This document shows positions 1-9,530 of a DNA stretch of 64,000 bases, one piece after another. The notes beneath the pieces were generated by a model. The model ran no database searches. It was not told where the DNA came from and saw nothing but the letters and a program-made list of their open reading frames with translations. The position numbers and the translations under genes were made by a program. This DNA comes from Leisingera sp. SS27 (lineage in GTDB: Bacteria > Pseudomonadota > Alphaproteobacteria > Rhodobacterales > Rhodobacteraceae): assembly GCF_028368855.1 (NCBI RefSeq), contig NZ_JAQNCY010000001.1:310001-374000 (forward strand), written 5' to 3'. Numbering within the stretch: the stretch's first letter is position 1; each line of letters starts with the position of its first letter.

Positions 1-9
1 GGAAATGGG

Positions 10-1050
10 TTAGTCCGGCAATATAACCGTAAAAACAGACCCTTGGCCCAGCTCGCTTTCGACGCGCAGGCGCCCGCGGTGGCGATTGACGATGTGTTTG
101 ACGATCGCGAGGCCAAGGCCGGTACCGCCCATCTCGCGGGAGCGGTGGCTGTCGGCGCGGTAGAAGCGCTCGGTCAGCCGCGGCAAGTGGATGGGATCGA
201 TTCCCGGGCCGTTGTCGATCACCTGGACATGCGCGGCAGGCGCACGCACCGAGGGATCACGGTCTGTTCGGCTCAGCACCACCCGCACCTGATCACCGCC
301 ATACTTCACCGCGTTTTCCACCAGGTTGGTGAACACCTGCTGCAGCTGGTCCGGGTCGCCGGTGACGCAGACCGGGTCCTCCGGCGACTCCAGCACCATC
401 GCGGCGCCGCGCGCCTCTGCCACCGGTGCCAGAGTTTTGAGCGTGGAGGCCAGATGCGCGCTCAAATCCACCTGTTGTTTGGGGCGCACCCGCTCTTCAC
501 TTTCCACCCGGTTCAGCGACAGGAGGTCGCCAACAAGACGGTTCATCCGGCTGGCCTCGCCCTCCATGATCGTGAGGAACCGGTCGCGCGCGGCGGCATC
601 ATCCCTGGCAGGGCCGCGCAGGGTTTCGATGAAGCCGATGAGAGCAGTGAGCGGAGTGCGCAGTTCATGGCTGACATTGGCCACGAAATCACGCCGCATC
701 TGGCTCGCCTGCTCGCGCTCGGTGATGTCGTCGAAACAGGCCAGCACCGCGCCGCCGCCTACCGCGCCGATGCCGGGCACATAGCGCAGGGTGACCGTGT
801 AAGTGGTGTCCTGCGCGCCATCGTTGGACAGATGCCGGGCGGTGCGGGGTTGCTTGTCGTGCAGGCAGGCCTCGATCGCAGAGGCAACGCTGGGCTGGCG
901 CAGGATGGTGGCAAAGTGGCGGCCCTGGATGCCCTGCCCCAGCAGCGCCTCGGCACCGCTGTTGATGGCAATGAAGCGTTCGGTCTGGTCCACCATCACG
1001 GAAGGCAGCGGAAAAGCAGCCAGAAACCCGTTAATCAGATCCGTTGTCAT
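10..1050 (-). CDS. phoR: PhoR-like sensor histidine kinase
   Basis: A 346-residue kinase with an N-terminal PAS-like region (about residues 10-110), a HisKA dimerisation domain with the phospho-acceptor motif SHELRTPL (His128), and a C-terminal HATPase domain with N box (NLVENAVKYG), DNGPGI and GTGLGL. There is no membrane segment, unlike enterobacterial PhoR, so it is probably cytosolic or held to the membrane by partners. The order PAS-HisKA-HATPase and the HELRTPLTAL segment fit PhoR, the phosphate-starvation kinase partnering PhoB. Downstream genes (pst/pho, if present) lie beyond the left edge, so the name is an inference from sequence type. Confidence 0.75.
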   Translation of the reverse strand: MTTDLINGFLAAFPLPSVMVDQTERFIAINSGAEALLGQGIQGRHFATILRQPSVASAIEACLHDKQPRTARHLSNDGAQDTTYTVTLRYVPGIGAVGGGAVLACFDDITEREQASQMRRDFVANVSHELRTPLTALIGFIETLRGPARDDAAARDRFLTIMEGEASRMNRLVGDLLSLNRVESEERVRPKQQVDLSAHLASTLKTLAPVAEARGAAMVLESPEDPVCVTGDPDQLQQVFTNLVENAVKYGGDQVRVVLSRTDRDPSVRAPAAHVQVIDNGPGIDPIHLPRLTERFYRADSHRSREMGGTGLGLAIVKHIVNRHRGRLRVESELGQGSVFTVILPD

Positions 1051-1121
1051 CTGGTCTCCGCGGTTAAGATCCCGGCCTGTCTAGCGCTGCTGTGTAAAGC
1101 TGATGTTGCAAAACCTGCCGG

Positions 1122-1643
1122 CTACAGCGGTTTCAGCTCCGCCCGGAAGCGGCGCATGTTGTCCTGATAGAGGAGCGCGCTTTGCGTCAGCTTTTCAGCC
1201 AGCGCCGCGTCCACCTCCCGCACCACCTTGCCGGGGCTGCCCATCACCAGGGAGTTGTCGGGGATCTCCTTGTTTTCCGTGATCAAGGCCCCGGCCCCGA
1301 TCAGGCAGTTCTTGCCGATCTTTGCCCCATTCAGAATTGTAGCGCCCATGCCGACCAGGGAGTTTTCGCCGATGGTGCAACCATGCAGCATCGCCTTGTG
1401 GCCGATGGTGCAGTTTTTGCCGATGGTCAGCGGATAGCCAGCATCAATATGCATGATCACGTTTTCCTGCACGTTGGTGCCTTCGCCGATGCGGATTTCC
1501 TCATGGTCGGCGCGGATTGTTACGCCGAACCAGATCGAGGAGCCCGCTTCCATCACAACCTTGCCGATCAGGTTGGCATCGGGGGCGACCCAGGTGTCCT
1601 CGTGGATCTGCGGCTGATCAGCGCCAAGAGCAAAAAGGGTCAT
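1122..1643 (-). CDS. gamma-carbonic anhydrase family protein
   Basis: This 173-residue left-handed beta-helix protein is built from hexapeptide repeats. His65, His82 and His87 match the three zinc ligands of gamma-class carbonic anhydrases (MHIDAGY and GHKAMLHGC segments). The family (YrdA/PaaY/CaiE-like) forms trimers with metal sites between subunits. Some members are carbonic anhydrases, others have no proven activity. Its start overlaps the gmk stop by four bases (ATGA), so the two genes are translationally coupled. There is no export signal, so it is cytosolic. Confidence 0.85.
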   Translation of the reverse strand: MTLFALGADQPQIHEDTWVAPDANLIGKVVMEAGSSIWFGVTIRADHEEIRIGEGTNVQENVIMHIDAGYPLTIGKNCTIGHKAMLHGCTIGENSLVGMGATILNGAKIGKNCLIGAGALITENKEIPDNSLVMGSPGKVVREVDAALAEKLTQSALLYQDNMRRFRAELKPL

Positions 1644-2281
1644 GACTGTTCCTCAAACTGGGTTTGCAGGGTACGCACGTGATCCTGCAGCCGGGGCTGC
1701 TGGATGCGGCGCATGCGCTCAGCCTCGACGATGGTCTTCAGCCTGGCCTCGGTCTCGTCCAGGTCGTCGTTGACCAGCACATAGTCATAATAACCCCAGT
1801 GGCTGATCTCATCCCAGCTTTTCATCATCCGCTTGGAGATCACCTCATCACTGTCCTGCGCCCGGGTTTCCAGGCGGCGGCGCAATTCGGTGATCGAGGG
1901 CGGCAGGATGAAGATCGACAGTGCATGCTTGCCCAGATCGGAATTGCGGATCTGGATCTCACCCTGCCAGTCGACGTCGAACAGCACGTCCTGGCCAGCC
2001 TCGATGGTGTCCTTCACTGGGCCTGCAGGGGAGCCGTAGAAGTTACCGAACACGTGGGCGTGCTCCAGCATGCCGCCCTCGGCCACCTTCTGTTTGAACT
2101 CTTCTTCGGACAGGAAGTAATACTCACGGCCGTGCTCCTCGCCCGGGCGCGGGGCGCGGGTGGTGGCAGAGACCGAGAACGCAAGTCCCGGATCCCAGGC
2201 CATCAGGCGGCGGGCCAGCGTGGATTTGCCTGCCCCCGAAGGCGATGAGAGGATGATCAAAAGGCCGCGGCGGTCCGCCAT
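1640..2281 (-). CDS. gmk: guanylate kinase
   Basis: Guanylate kinase phosphorylates GMP to GDP with ATP. The 213-residue protein has the P-loop [11 protein letters not shown] near residue 12, the GMP-binding region [12 protein letters not shown], and the conserved [11 protein letters not shown] segment. Length and motif order are typical. It lies downstream of yicC (16-base gap) and overlaps the carbonic anhydrase gene. The yicC-gmk pairing is common in bacteria. Confidence 0.96.
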   Translation of the reverse strand: MADRRGLLIILSSPSGAGKSTLARRLMAWDPGLAFSVSATTRAPRPGEEHGREYYFLSEEEFKQKVAEGGMLEHAHVFGNFYGSPAGPVKDTIEAGQDVLFDVDWQGEIQIRNSDLGKHALSIFILPPSITELRRRLETRAQDSDEVISKRMMKSWDEISHWGYYDYVLVNDDLDETEARLKTIVEAERMRRIQQPRLQDHVRTLQTQFEEQS

Positions 2282-2297
2282 CTGGGCACTCCTTTTC

Positions 2298-3194
2298 TTA
2301 TTCTATGTTCTGCACCTGCTCGCGCATCTGGTCGATCACGGTTTTCAGCTCAAGCCCCACAGCCGTCAAGCCGGCATGCTGCGCCTTTGAGCAGAGCGTA
2401 TTGGCCTCGCGGTTGAACTCCTGCATCAGGAAGTCCAGCTTGCGCCCCACAGCCCCGCCCTTGACCAGCAGGTCGCGGGCGGCGGCGGCATGGGCGCCCA
2501 GGCGGTCCAGTTCCTCGGTCACGTCCGCCTTGACCGCGATCAGCGCAAGTTCCTGTGCCACCCGATCTGGATCGGCACCATCCGCGTTGTCCATAACCCG
2601 CGCCAGATTGGCCGTCAGCGTTTCAGCCATTTTTGCCTTGCGCTCTTCAGCGCGCTCTGCCGCCTGGGCGGTCAGGGCAGCCACCTCCTCCAGTTGAGTG
2701 TTAAGGATTACGGCAAGCGCGGCGCCCTCGGCCTCGCGCATCTGCACGAATTCCGCCACAAGGGTTTCCAGTTCCTTTGCAAGCGCGGCAGTCAGAGGTG
2801 CCGGGTCGTCATCGCCTGCGGATTGTTCCAGCACCCCCTTGAAGGACAGCAGCTCGGCTGCTGAGGCCGGGCGAACCTCCACCCGGTTCTGCTTCGCAAT
2901 CGACTGCGCCTCCCCCAGTGCCATGACCACGGACTTCAGAACCGCGGCATTCACCTGCACCTGACCGGCGCTGTCTTCAGTGCAGGCAATCCGCAAGGTC
3001 AGCGAGACATTGCCCCGTGCCAGCGCCTTGGAAAGGGCGGACCGGGTCAGGTTTTCAAGGCCTTCCAGCCAGTCCGGCACCCGGAGACGGATATCCAGCC
3101 CCTTGGCGTTGACCGACCGGAGCTCCCAGTTCCAGCTGTGCTGATCGGAGCTGCCCTGTGCCGAGGCAAAGGCGGTCATGCTGCGGATGGTCAT
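2298..3194 (-). CDS. yicC: YicC/YloC family endoribonuclease-like protein
   Basis: The protein has 298 residues from the chosen start. It begins with the family N-terminus [10 protein letters not shown] and ends with the family-typical [17 protein letters not shown] segment followed by a helix. YicC-type proteins are endoribonucleases (E. coli YicC acts on the sRNA RyhB). An upstream ATG at 3338 is open but gives a non-family extension. The ATG at 3194 is preceded by an AGGGGG ribosome-binding site, so I chose it. It probably heads a yicC-gmk-carbonic anhydrase transcript. Confidence 0.9.
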   Translation of the reverse strand: MTIRSMTAFASAQGSSDQHSWNWELRSVNAKGLDIRLRVPDWLEGLENLTRSALSKALARGNVSLTLRIACTEDSAGQVQVNAAVLKSVVMALGEAQSIAKQNRVEVRPASAAELLSFKGVLEQSAGDDDPAPLTAALAKELETLVAEFVQMREAEGAALAVILNTQLEEVAALTAQAAERAEERKAKMAETLTANLARVMDNADGADPDRVAQELALIAVKADVTEELDRLGAHAAAARDLLVKGGAVGRKLDFLMQEFNREANTLCSKAQHAGLTAVGLELKTVIDQMREQVQNIE

Positions 3195-3289
3195 CGGAAA
3201 GCCCCCTGAACGCTGGTGATTTATCTGCTCTACTGTCTTGAAACTACAGGGTGCAAGCGCAATTGCAAAAACGGGCGCACGCGAAGGCG

Positions 3290-3304
3290 TTAACCATTGC
3301 TTAA
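3290..3304. promoter_or_regulatory. candidate CtrA-binding site (TTAA-N7-TTAA)
   Basis: The bases TTAACCATTGCTTAA form an exact TTAA-N7-TTAA match, including the TTAACCAT half preferred in Rhodobacterales. The site lies between divergent yicC and the PAS gene, about 100 bases upstream of the latter. A second, imperfect copy (TTAA-N7-GTAA) sits at 3340-3354. CtrA control is inferred from the motif alone. Confidence 0.5.
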
Positions 3305-3406
3305 AGAAGTAGTCCAAATTTGAATTAGATTGTGGCATCTTAACTTCAGGGTAACCAAACCGGCCCTAAGTCTTAAGGCAGCAAGGAGCTGCGCAGGACC
3401 CGAGGG

Positions 3407-4249
3407 ATGTCCGGAGTTGCAGGGGAAGAAGAGATGATTTTTGGCAGCCGCAGCGGAAATGGCCTTTCTGACGGACCGGGGAACGTAGTATCCATGAACC
3501 GCTTCCGCAAAGGCGGTGCGCTGTCGCCGCTGCGCCAGGCTGAAGCCTATTGGACTGCATTGCGCCGCGGCGACGATGTGCCAAACCGCTCGCAGATCGA
3601 TCCGCGCGGTCTGGAGAATATCCTCAGCAACACCTTCATTCTGGAACGCATTGCGCCGGGCATTGCGCGCTTCCGTCTGGCTGGATCTCAGGTTAATGAA
3701 ATGGCCGGCATGGAAGTGCGCGGCATGCCTGTGACTGCGTTTTTCACTGCAGATGCGCGCAAGCAGCTGAGCAATGCGATGGAGCACATGTTCGACACCC
3801 CTGCAGTCGTCGAGCTGGAATTGCAGGTCCTGTCGCCGCGTCTCAGCACCCCGCGCGAAGCCCGCATGCTGCTGCTGCCGCTGCGCAGCGACCTTGGCGA
3901 CATCAGCCGGGTGCTGGGGGTGCTGGTAGCGGATGAGGTAACATCCGTCACATCCCAGCGGTTCTCGATCACCTCGATTGAGATGCGCGCCGTCGGCAAA
4001 GCGGATACCTCTGCCGAGTTCAAGGCCAAGCCGCGCGCAGAGACCAAGAATGAGAATACAGACGTGAACCAGCCCAATCCCGGCTTTGCCGAGACCCAGG
4101 CCCGCTTTAAGCCGGAACGCTCGCTACTGGACGAGGCCAAGGCTATGCTGGAGCGCAGCCGGGCCGGCAAGACAGAGGAATCGGCCGATACCGCCCCTGC
4201 CAAGCGCAAGGGCGCGCCGCATTTGCGCCTGGTGGTCAGCCGCGACTGA
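3407..4249 (+). CDS. PAS domain-containing protein (PAS_5-like)
   Basis: A 280-residue cytosolic protein. Residues about 40-190 resemble the PAS_5 family, with segments LRQAEAYWTALRRGDDVP, FRLAGSQVNEMAGMEVRG and a C-terminal LLPLRSDLGDISRVLGVLV strand. The rest is a low-complexity charged tail. No kinase, cyclase or DNA-binding output domain is visible, so it may sense or bind a ligand and signal through partners. A second in-frame ATG at 3434 is possible. The upstream region carries two CtrA-like boxes. The gene ends just before a strong terminator. Confidence 0.75.
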   Translation: MSGVAGEEEMIFGSRSGNGLSDGPGNVVSMNRFRKGGALSPLRQAEAYWTALRRGDDVPNRSQIDPRGLENILSNTFILERIAPGIARFRLAGSQVNEMAGMEVRGMPVTAFFTADARKQLSNAMEHMFDTPAVVELELQVLSPRLSTPREARMLLLPLRSDLGDISRVLGVLVADEVTSVTSQRFSITSIEMRAVGKADTSAEFKAKPRAETKNENTDVNQPNPGFAETQARFKPERSLLDEAKAMLERSRAGKTEESADTAPAKRKGAPHLRLVVSRD

Positions 4250-4312
4250 TCAGGGCGCAGCCCTAAGAGAATTCAAGGTTCAAGTACAAGGTCATAACTG
4301 CTTGAATTGACT

Positions 4313-4346
4313 GCGCCCCGGAGGAGAACCTCCGGGGCGCTTTTTT
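4313..4346 (+). terminator. rho-independent terminator
   Basis: A 12-base-pair perfect stem (GCGCCCCGGAGG / CCTCCGGGGCGC) with loop AGAA is followed by six T. It ends the PAS gene and lies between convergent genes. Confidence 0.9.
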
Positions 4347-4373
4347 AATTTCCAAAAGCTGACACAAGATGCG

Positions 4374-5744
4374 TCAGCCGGCCTGACGGGCGGATTGCTC
4401 CGCGCGCAGGGCAGACAGCTCTTCCGCCACCAGGAAGGCCAGCTCCAGCGACTGGCTGGCGTTCAGGCGCGGGTCGCAGGCCGTGTGGTAACGGTCGGAC
4501 AAGTCTTCTTCGGTCACCGCACGCACGCCGCCGGTGCATTCGGTCACATCCTGGCCGGTCATTTCGAAATGCACGCCGCCCGGGATGGTGCCCTCGGCCT
4601 TGTGAACACCGAAGAAGTCGCGCACCTCGCGCAGCACGCTGTCGAAGGGACGGGTCTTGTAGCCGGTGGAGGACTTGATGGTGTTGCCGTGCATCGGGTC
4701 GCAAACCCAGGTGACATTGGCGCCCTCTTCCTTCACCGCCTTGATCAGGCGCGGCAGATGCTCCCCCGCTTTGCCGGCCCCGAAGCGGGCGATCAGGGTC
4801 AGCTTGCCTTCTTCGTTCTCAGGGTTCAGGCGCGCTGTCAGCACCTTCAGGTCCTCAGCCGTGGTGGTGGGGCCGCATTTCAGGCCGATCGGGTTCAGCA
4901 CGCCGCTGCAGAATTCCACATGCGCGCCGTCGGGCTGACGGGTGCGGTCGCCAATCCAGATCATGTGGCCGGAGCCGGCCAGCCATTTGCCGGATGTGGA
5001 ATCGAGACGGGTCAGGGCCTCTTCGTATTCCAGCAGCAAGCCCTCGTGGCTGGTGTAGAAATCGACGGTGGAAAATTCATAGGTGGTGTCGGCAGTAATG
5101 CCGGCCGCTGCCATGAAATCGATGGTGTCCTGAATGCGGGTGGCGATCTCGCTGTACTTTTGCACTTCCTGCTCATCGGTAAAGCCGAGAGTCCAGGAGT
5201 GCACCCGGCTCATATCGGCAAAGCCGCCGGTGGAAAATGCGCGCAGCAGGTTCAGGGTCGCAGCCGCCTGGGTATAGGCCTGCAGCATCTTCTGCGGGTT
5301 CGGAATGCGGGCCGCAGAGGTGAAGTCCAGTTCATTGATGATATCGCCGCGATAGCTTGGCAGTTCGACACCATCAATGGTTTCGGTCGGCGCGCTGCGG
5401 GGCTTGGCGAACTGGCCCGCCATACGGCCCACCTTCACCACCGGCACCTTGGCGCCATAAGTCAGCACCATCGCCATCTGCAGCATCACCTTGAAGGTGT
5501 CGCGGATCGCGTCGGCGCTGAACTGGTCAAAGCTTTCGGCACAATCGCCGCCCTGCAGCAGGAACGCTTCGCCGCGCCCTGCAGCCCCGAGGTGCTGCTT
5601 CAGGCGGCGCGCTTCACCAGCAAAGACCAGCGGCGGATACTTGGACAGCTGAGCCTCAACAGCGTTCAGCGCTGCGGCATCGGTGTAGTCCGGCATCTGC
5701 ACCCGCGGCTTGTTGCGCCAGTCCGATTTTTGCCATTCGCTCAT
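4374..5744 (-). CDS. aroG: class II 3-deoxy-7-phosphoheptulonate synthase
   Basis: This enzyme condenses phosphoenolpyruvate and erythrose 4-phosphate, the first step of the shikimate pathway. The 456-residue length and segments such as [44 protein letters not shown] and [12 protein letters not shown] identify the plant-like class II (AroA-II) family rather than the E. coli AroF/G/H type. It is a single gene facing the PAS gene. No leader peptide or T-box-like element was recognised in the 180 bases upstream. Confidence 0.95.
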   Translation of the reverse strand: MSEWQKSDWRNKPRVQMPDYTDAAALNAVEAQLSKYPPLVFAGEARRLKQHLGAAGRGEAFLLQGGDCAESFDQFSADAIRDTFKVMLQMAMVLTYGAKVPVVKVGRMAGQFAKPRSAPTETIDGVELPSYRGDIINELDFTSAARIPNPQKMLQAYTQAAATLNLLRAFSTGGFADMSRVHSWTLGFTDEQEVQKYSEIATRIQDTIDFMAAAGITADTTYEFSTVDFYTSHEGLLLEYEEALTRLDSTSGKWLAGSGHMIWIGDRTRQPDGAHVEFCSGVLNPIGLKCGPTTTAEDLKVLTARLNPENEEGKLTLIARFGAGKAGEHLPRLIKAVKEEGANVTWVCDPMHGNTIKSSTGYKTRPFDSVLREVRDFFGVHKAEGTIPGGVHFEMTGQDVTECTGGVRAVTEEDLSDRYHTACDPRLNASQSLELAFLVAEELSALRAEQSARQAG

Positions 5745-5925
5745 GACTTTATCTCCGCATCAGAGGTCTTTAGAATATGTTGGGTGCTCTATACAAAATC
5801 CGCCCGGGAGAGACCAGTTTAGAATTACGGAGACTTGACCCCGGGTCCAAGCTGTGAGCACGGTTTTCCGACTTGCCGCGGAGCCTGCTCCCGCGGCCCG
5901 ACTTGTTTCTTGAAGGACACCCGCC

Positions 5926-6930
5926 ATGCAGACGCCACGCAAGCCTGCTGTTTCAGGAGTAGCCGCCGGCCAGCCGAAAAGGTTTGTCTTCGTGCTCCTC
6001 GACAAATTCACCCTGCTTTGCTTTTCGGCCGCGATGGAGTCGCTCAGGATCGCAAACCGGATGGCTGGCAAGGAGTTGTACAGCTGGTCTGTGGTCGGTG
6101 AAGGCGGCGAGACGGTAACTTGCTCCGCGGGTACTGTTTTCCAACTCGATTCGGATCTGGACGATCTGCAGCGCGACGACACAATCATGCTGTGCGGCGG
6201 TATTGACGTTCAGGGCGCCTCTACCAAGAAAATTCTGTCATGGCTGCGCCGTGAGGCCCGCAAGGGGCTGATGGTCGGCGGATTGTGCACCGCGTCCTAC
6301 ACGCTGGCCAAGGCCGGGCTGCTGGATGGCAAGCGCGCGACCATCCACTGGGAAAACGCCGACAGCTTCAACGAGGAATTCGACGAGGTGGAACTGGCGA
6401 AGTCAGTCTTTGTGATCGACGGGAACCGGCTGTCGACAGCCGGCGGCACGTCCTCCATCGATCTGATGCTTAAGCTGATTGCCAACGACCATGGCGAGGA
6501 CTTGGCCAATGCCGTTGCGGATCAGCTGATCTATTCCTCGATCAGGACCGACCAGGACACCCAGCGGCTGTCAATCCCGACCCGGATCGGTGTGCGCCAT
6601 CCCAAGCTGTCGATGGTGATCCAGATGATGGAAGCCAATATCGAGGAGCCGATCAGCCCGTCGATCCTAGCGCAGGATGTGGGGATGTCCACCCGTCAGC
6701 TGGAACGGTTGTTCCGCCGCTATCTGAACCGCTCTCCCAAGCGCTACTACATGGAGCTGCGGCTGCAGAAAGCGCGCAACCTGCTGATGCAGACGGATAT
6801 GAGCGTGATCAACGTGGCGCTGGCCTGCGGCTTTGCCTCACCGTCGCATTTCTCCAAATGCTACCGGGCGCATTACGACACCACCCCTTACCGCGAACGC
6901 GGCAGCAAGGCGGCGGCGTTCAAGGCCTGA
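5926..6930 (+). CDS. GlxA family transcriptional regulator (DJ-1/PfpI plus AraC domains)
   Basis: The 334-residue regulator has an N-terminal class I amidotransferase-like/DJ-1 domain (about residues 18-190, with Cys121 in VGGLCTAS at the nucleophile-elbow position) and a C-terminal AraC helix-turn-helix pair (about 225-325, SPSILAQDVGMSTRQLERLFRRY and ALACGFASPSHFSKCYR). Sequence style recalls the GbdR/CdhR/ArgR group, which senses quaternary amines or arginine. The effector and targets cannot be read from the sequence. It is divergent from aroG and convergent with the sugar dehydrogenase gene. Confidence 0.88.
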   Translation: MQTPRKPAVSGVAAGQPKRFVFVLLDKFTLLCFSAAMESLRIANRMAGKELYSWSVVGEGGETVTCSAGTVFQLDSDLDDLQRDDTIMLCGGIDVQGASTKKILSWLRREARKGLMVGGLCTASYTLAKAGLLDGKRATIHWENADSFNEEFDEVELAKSVFVIDGNRLSTAGGTSSIDLMLKLIANDHGEDLANAVADQLIYSSIRTDQDTQRLSIPTRIGVRHPKLSMVIQMMEANIEEPISPSILAQDVGMSTRQLERLFRRYLNRSPKRYYMELRLQKARNLLMQTDMSVINVALACGFASPSHFSKCYRAHYDTTPYRERGSKAAAFKA

Positions 6931-6949
6931 GCCGCCCCGGCCCGGGCGG

Positions 6950-8053
6950 CTAACGGGAGATCCGGAAAACCGCCCCCTCGCTTTCTGACGCAAACCAGAT
7001 GCTGCCATCGGGCGCCTCCCGCACATCGCGGATGCGCCCGGTTGCTGTGCCGCGCAGTTGCTCGGCCTCTTTCAGCGGCGCCCCGGAAAGCCGGGAGATA
7101 TAGTCGAACTTGAGCGAACCGACGAAGATATGGCCGCGCCACTCAGGCCACATCCGGCCGGAATAGATCATCATGCCGGACGGCGCCATGGAGGGGTCCC
7201 AATACCATTCGGGCTGTTCCATGCCGGGTTTCGAAGCGCCCTCGCCGATCTTTGCACCGGAATAGTGGCGGCCGTTGGAAATCACCGGCCAGCCGTAGTT
7301 TGCGCCCTTGCGGACGCGGTTCACCTCATCACCGCCTTTGGCGCCATGTTCCGCCACCCAGAGGTTGCCCTGCAAATCAAGTGCCATGCCTTGCGGGTTG
7401 CGGTGGCCGTAAGACCAGATTTCGGGCTGCGCATCTGTGCGCCCGGCAAAGGGATTGCCGTCCGGCAGGGTTCCGTCCCTGTTTATCCGAACCACTGATC
7501 CCTGATGCAGCCTCAAATTCTGGGCGCTGGGCCGGTCACCGCGCTCCCCCAGTGAAATGAACAGAGTACCATCCCGCGCTTCCATCACGCGGGAGCCGAA
7601 GTGGCGCCCGCCGGTGGCACCGGGTGCGGCTTCGAACAGGATCCGGAGATCAACCAGTGCGCTGTTATCCGCACTGAGACGGCCCGCGGCCAGAGCGGTT
7701 CCCGCGCCGCGGCCCTGACGTTTCGCAAAGGTCAGGAAAACCTCCCGGCTGGTTTGAAAATCCCGCGGCACCATCACATCCAGCAGGCCGCCCTGCCCCT
7801 CTGCGGCCACGGCGGGCGTGCCGCTGATGCGATTCTTTTTTCCGCCTTGAACATGGAAAAGCGTGCCGTCCCGCTCTGTCACCAGAAAACCGCCATCCGG
7901 CAGAAAAGCCAAAGCCCAAGGCACATCGAAGCCGCCCGCCATCCTCGTCACGCTCACGCTGCCAAGGCTGCTGTCCATCGTATCTGCCTGAACAGTCATG
8001 GAAAACGGCACCAGAAGAAACGCAGCCGACAAAATGAGTAACCGCCGCAACAT
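6950..8053 (-). CDS. PQQ-dependent aldose sugar dehydrogenase-like protein
   Basis: A 367-residue protein with an N-terminal signal peptide (hydrophobic LLILSAAFLLVPFSMTVQA) followed by a six-bladed beta-propeller of the soluble glucose/aldose sugar dehydrogenase family. Family segments include FDVPWALAFLPDGGFLVTER, SLGERGDRPSAQ, SYGHRNPQGMA and WVAEHGAKGGDEVNRV. Homologues such as E. coli YliI oxidise aldose sugars in the periplasm with PQQ. PQQ biosynthesis genes are not in the window. It is divergent from the ABC transporter operon. Confidence 0.88.
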   Translation of the reverse strand: MLRRLLILSAAFLLVPFSMTVQADTMDSSLGSVSVTRMAGGFDVPWALAFLPDGGFLVTERDGTLFHVQGGKKNRISGTPAVAAEGQGGLLDVMVPRDFQTSREVFLTFAKRQGRGAGTALAAGRLSADNSALVDLRILFEAAPGATGGRHFGSRVMEARDGTLFISLGERGDRPSAQNLRLHQGSVVRINRDGTLPDGNPFAGRTDAQPEIWSYGHRNPQGMALDLQGNLWVAEHGAKGGDEVNRVRKGANYGWPVISNGRHYSGAKIGEGASKPGMEQPEWYWDPSMAPSGMMIYSGRMWPEWRGHIFVGSLKFDYISRLSGAPLKEAEQLRGTATGRIRDVREAPDGSIWFASESEGAVFRISR

Positions 8054-8239
8054 TTTTGCTTCCCCTTTTGTTACTTCAAGCTTAAATTAAATGCAGCTCC
8101 GCAGAACACAAACGTATAATAGCGGAGAAAAACGGGACGGACTCTTTGCTATCTCACGCCTCAACGGGACTTTTCTTTTCCAGACGGCTTGCCTAGGGTC
8201 CGATGTGAACATTTTTGTTCCAACAATGGGAGTTCTCAA

Positions 8240-9433
8240 ATGAAGAAACTGCTGATGGCCACCGCGGCCGCTGCGCTGACTGCTGGCACCGCTTATGCCG
8301 GCGGCCATGCCAAGGAAGTGAAACTGGGCGTGCTGTTCGGCTTCACCGGCCCGATTGAATCGCTGGCCCCGGCCATGGGCGATGGCGCTGAGCTGGCCAT
8401 GGAAGAAGTCACAAAATCCGGCAAGCTCTTGGACAGCGCCACCGTGACCCCCGTGCGTGCTGACACCGGCTGCATCGACAACGGCCTGGCCGTGGCAAAC
8501 GGCGAGAAGCTGGTTGCCGAAGGCGTGAACGGCATCATCGGCGGCGACTGCTCCGGCGTGACCGGCGCGATCCTGCAGAACGTGGCAATCCCGAACGGCA
8601 TGGTGATGATCTCGCCGTCGGCGACCTCGCCCGGCCTGTCGACCATGGAAGACAACGGCCTGTTCTTCCGCACCTCCCCGTCGGATGCGCGCGAAGGCCA
8701 AGTGATGGCCGAGATCCTGAAAGAGCGCGGCATCAACTCGATTGCCCTGACCTACACCAACAACGACTATGGCAAGGGCCTGGCGGACGCGATCCAGTCC
8801 TCGTTCGAGGGCGTTGGCGGCGAAGTCACCATCGTGACCGCGCATGAAGACGGCAAGGGCGACTATTCCGCTGAAGTCGGCGCACTGGCATCGGCCGGCG
8901 GCGACGTGCTGGTGGTTGCAGGTTACCTGGACCAGGGCGGCCTGGGCATCATCCAGGGGTCGCTGGATTCCGGTGCCTTTGATACCTTTGGCCTGCCCGG
9001 CGGCATGATCGGCGACAGCCTGCCCGCAAACGTTGGCGCGGATCTCGACGGCTCCTTTGGCCAGATTGCGGGTTCCGACAGCAAAGGCGCTGAAATCTTT
9101 GCTGAAATGGCAAAAGAACGCGGCTTTGACGGCACCTCGGCCTATGCGTCTGAATCCTATGACGCAGCAGCGCTGTTCATGCTGGCAATGCAGGCCGCCA
9201 ACTCCACCAATCCGGCGGATTATGTCGGCAAAATCCTGGACGTGGCAAACGCCCCGGGCGAGCCGATCAACCCCGGTGAGCTGGGCAAGGCGCTGGAAAT
9301 CCTCGCCGCTGGCGGCGACATCGATTATCAGGGCGCAACCGGCGTTGAGCTGATCGGCCCGGGTGAGAGCGCAGGCTCCTACCGCGAGATCGAAGTGAAG
9401 GACGGCAAGAACGAAACCCTGCGCTTCCGCTGA
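8240..9433 (+). CDS. branched-chain amino acid-type ABC transporter substrate-binding protein
   Basis: A 397-residue periplasmic binding protein of the Leu/Ile/Val (Peripla_BP_6) family. It starts with a signal peptide MKKLLMATAAAALTAGTAYA and an AYA cleavage site. Segments KLGVLFGFTGPIESLAPAM, NGIIGGDCSGVTGAI and the two-lobed fold pattern are typical. Two cysteines in the first lobe may form a disulfide. The start at 8240 was preferred to 8189 because of the signal peptide and a GGGAG site eight bases upstream. The substrate is unknown; family members bind amino acids, amides or urea. First gene of a six-gene operon. Confidence 0.92.
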   Translation: MKKLLMATAAAALTAGTAYAGGHAKEVKLGVLFGFTGPIESLAPAMGDGAELAMEEVTKSGKLLDSATVTPVRADTGCIDNGLAVANGEKLVAEGVNGIIGGDCSGVTGAILQNVAIPNGMVMISPSATSPGLSTMEDNGLFFRTSPSDAREGQVMAEILKERGINSIALTYTNNDYGKGLADAIQSSFEGVGGEVTIVTAHEDGKGDYSAEVGALASAGGDVLVVAGYLDQGGLGIIQGSLDSGAFDTFGLPGGMIGDSLPANVGADLDGSFGQIAGSDSKGAEIFAEMAKERGFDGTSAYASESYDAAALFMLAMQAANSTNPADYVGKILDVANAPGEPINPGELGKALEILAAGGDIDYQGATGVELIGPGESAGSYREIEVKDGKNETLRFR

Positions 9434-9462
9434 TAAGCATCTGAAAAGCAACCAAGATAGGC

Positions 9463-9491
9463 CAGCCCGGGTTTTCCCGGGCTGTTCTAAA
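9463..9491 (+). terminator. stem-loop after binding-protein gene (partial terminator or mRNA stabiliser)
   Basis: A nine-base-pair stem CAGCCCGGG / CCCGGGCTG with loop TTTT is followed only by a weak T-containing stretch. Such hairpins after periplasmic binding-protein genes commonly allow partial read-through, so more binding protein is made than ATPases and permeases. Confidence 0.6.
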
Positions 9492-9530
9492 TTAAAAACG
9501 CCGCGAAAACGCGGCAGGGGATGAAATGAC

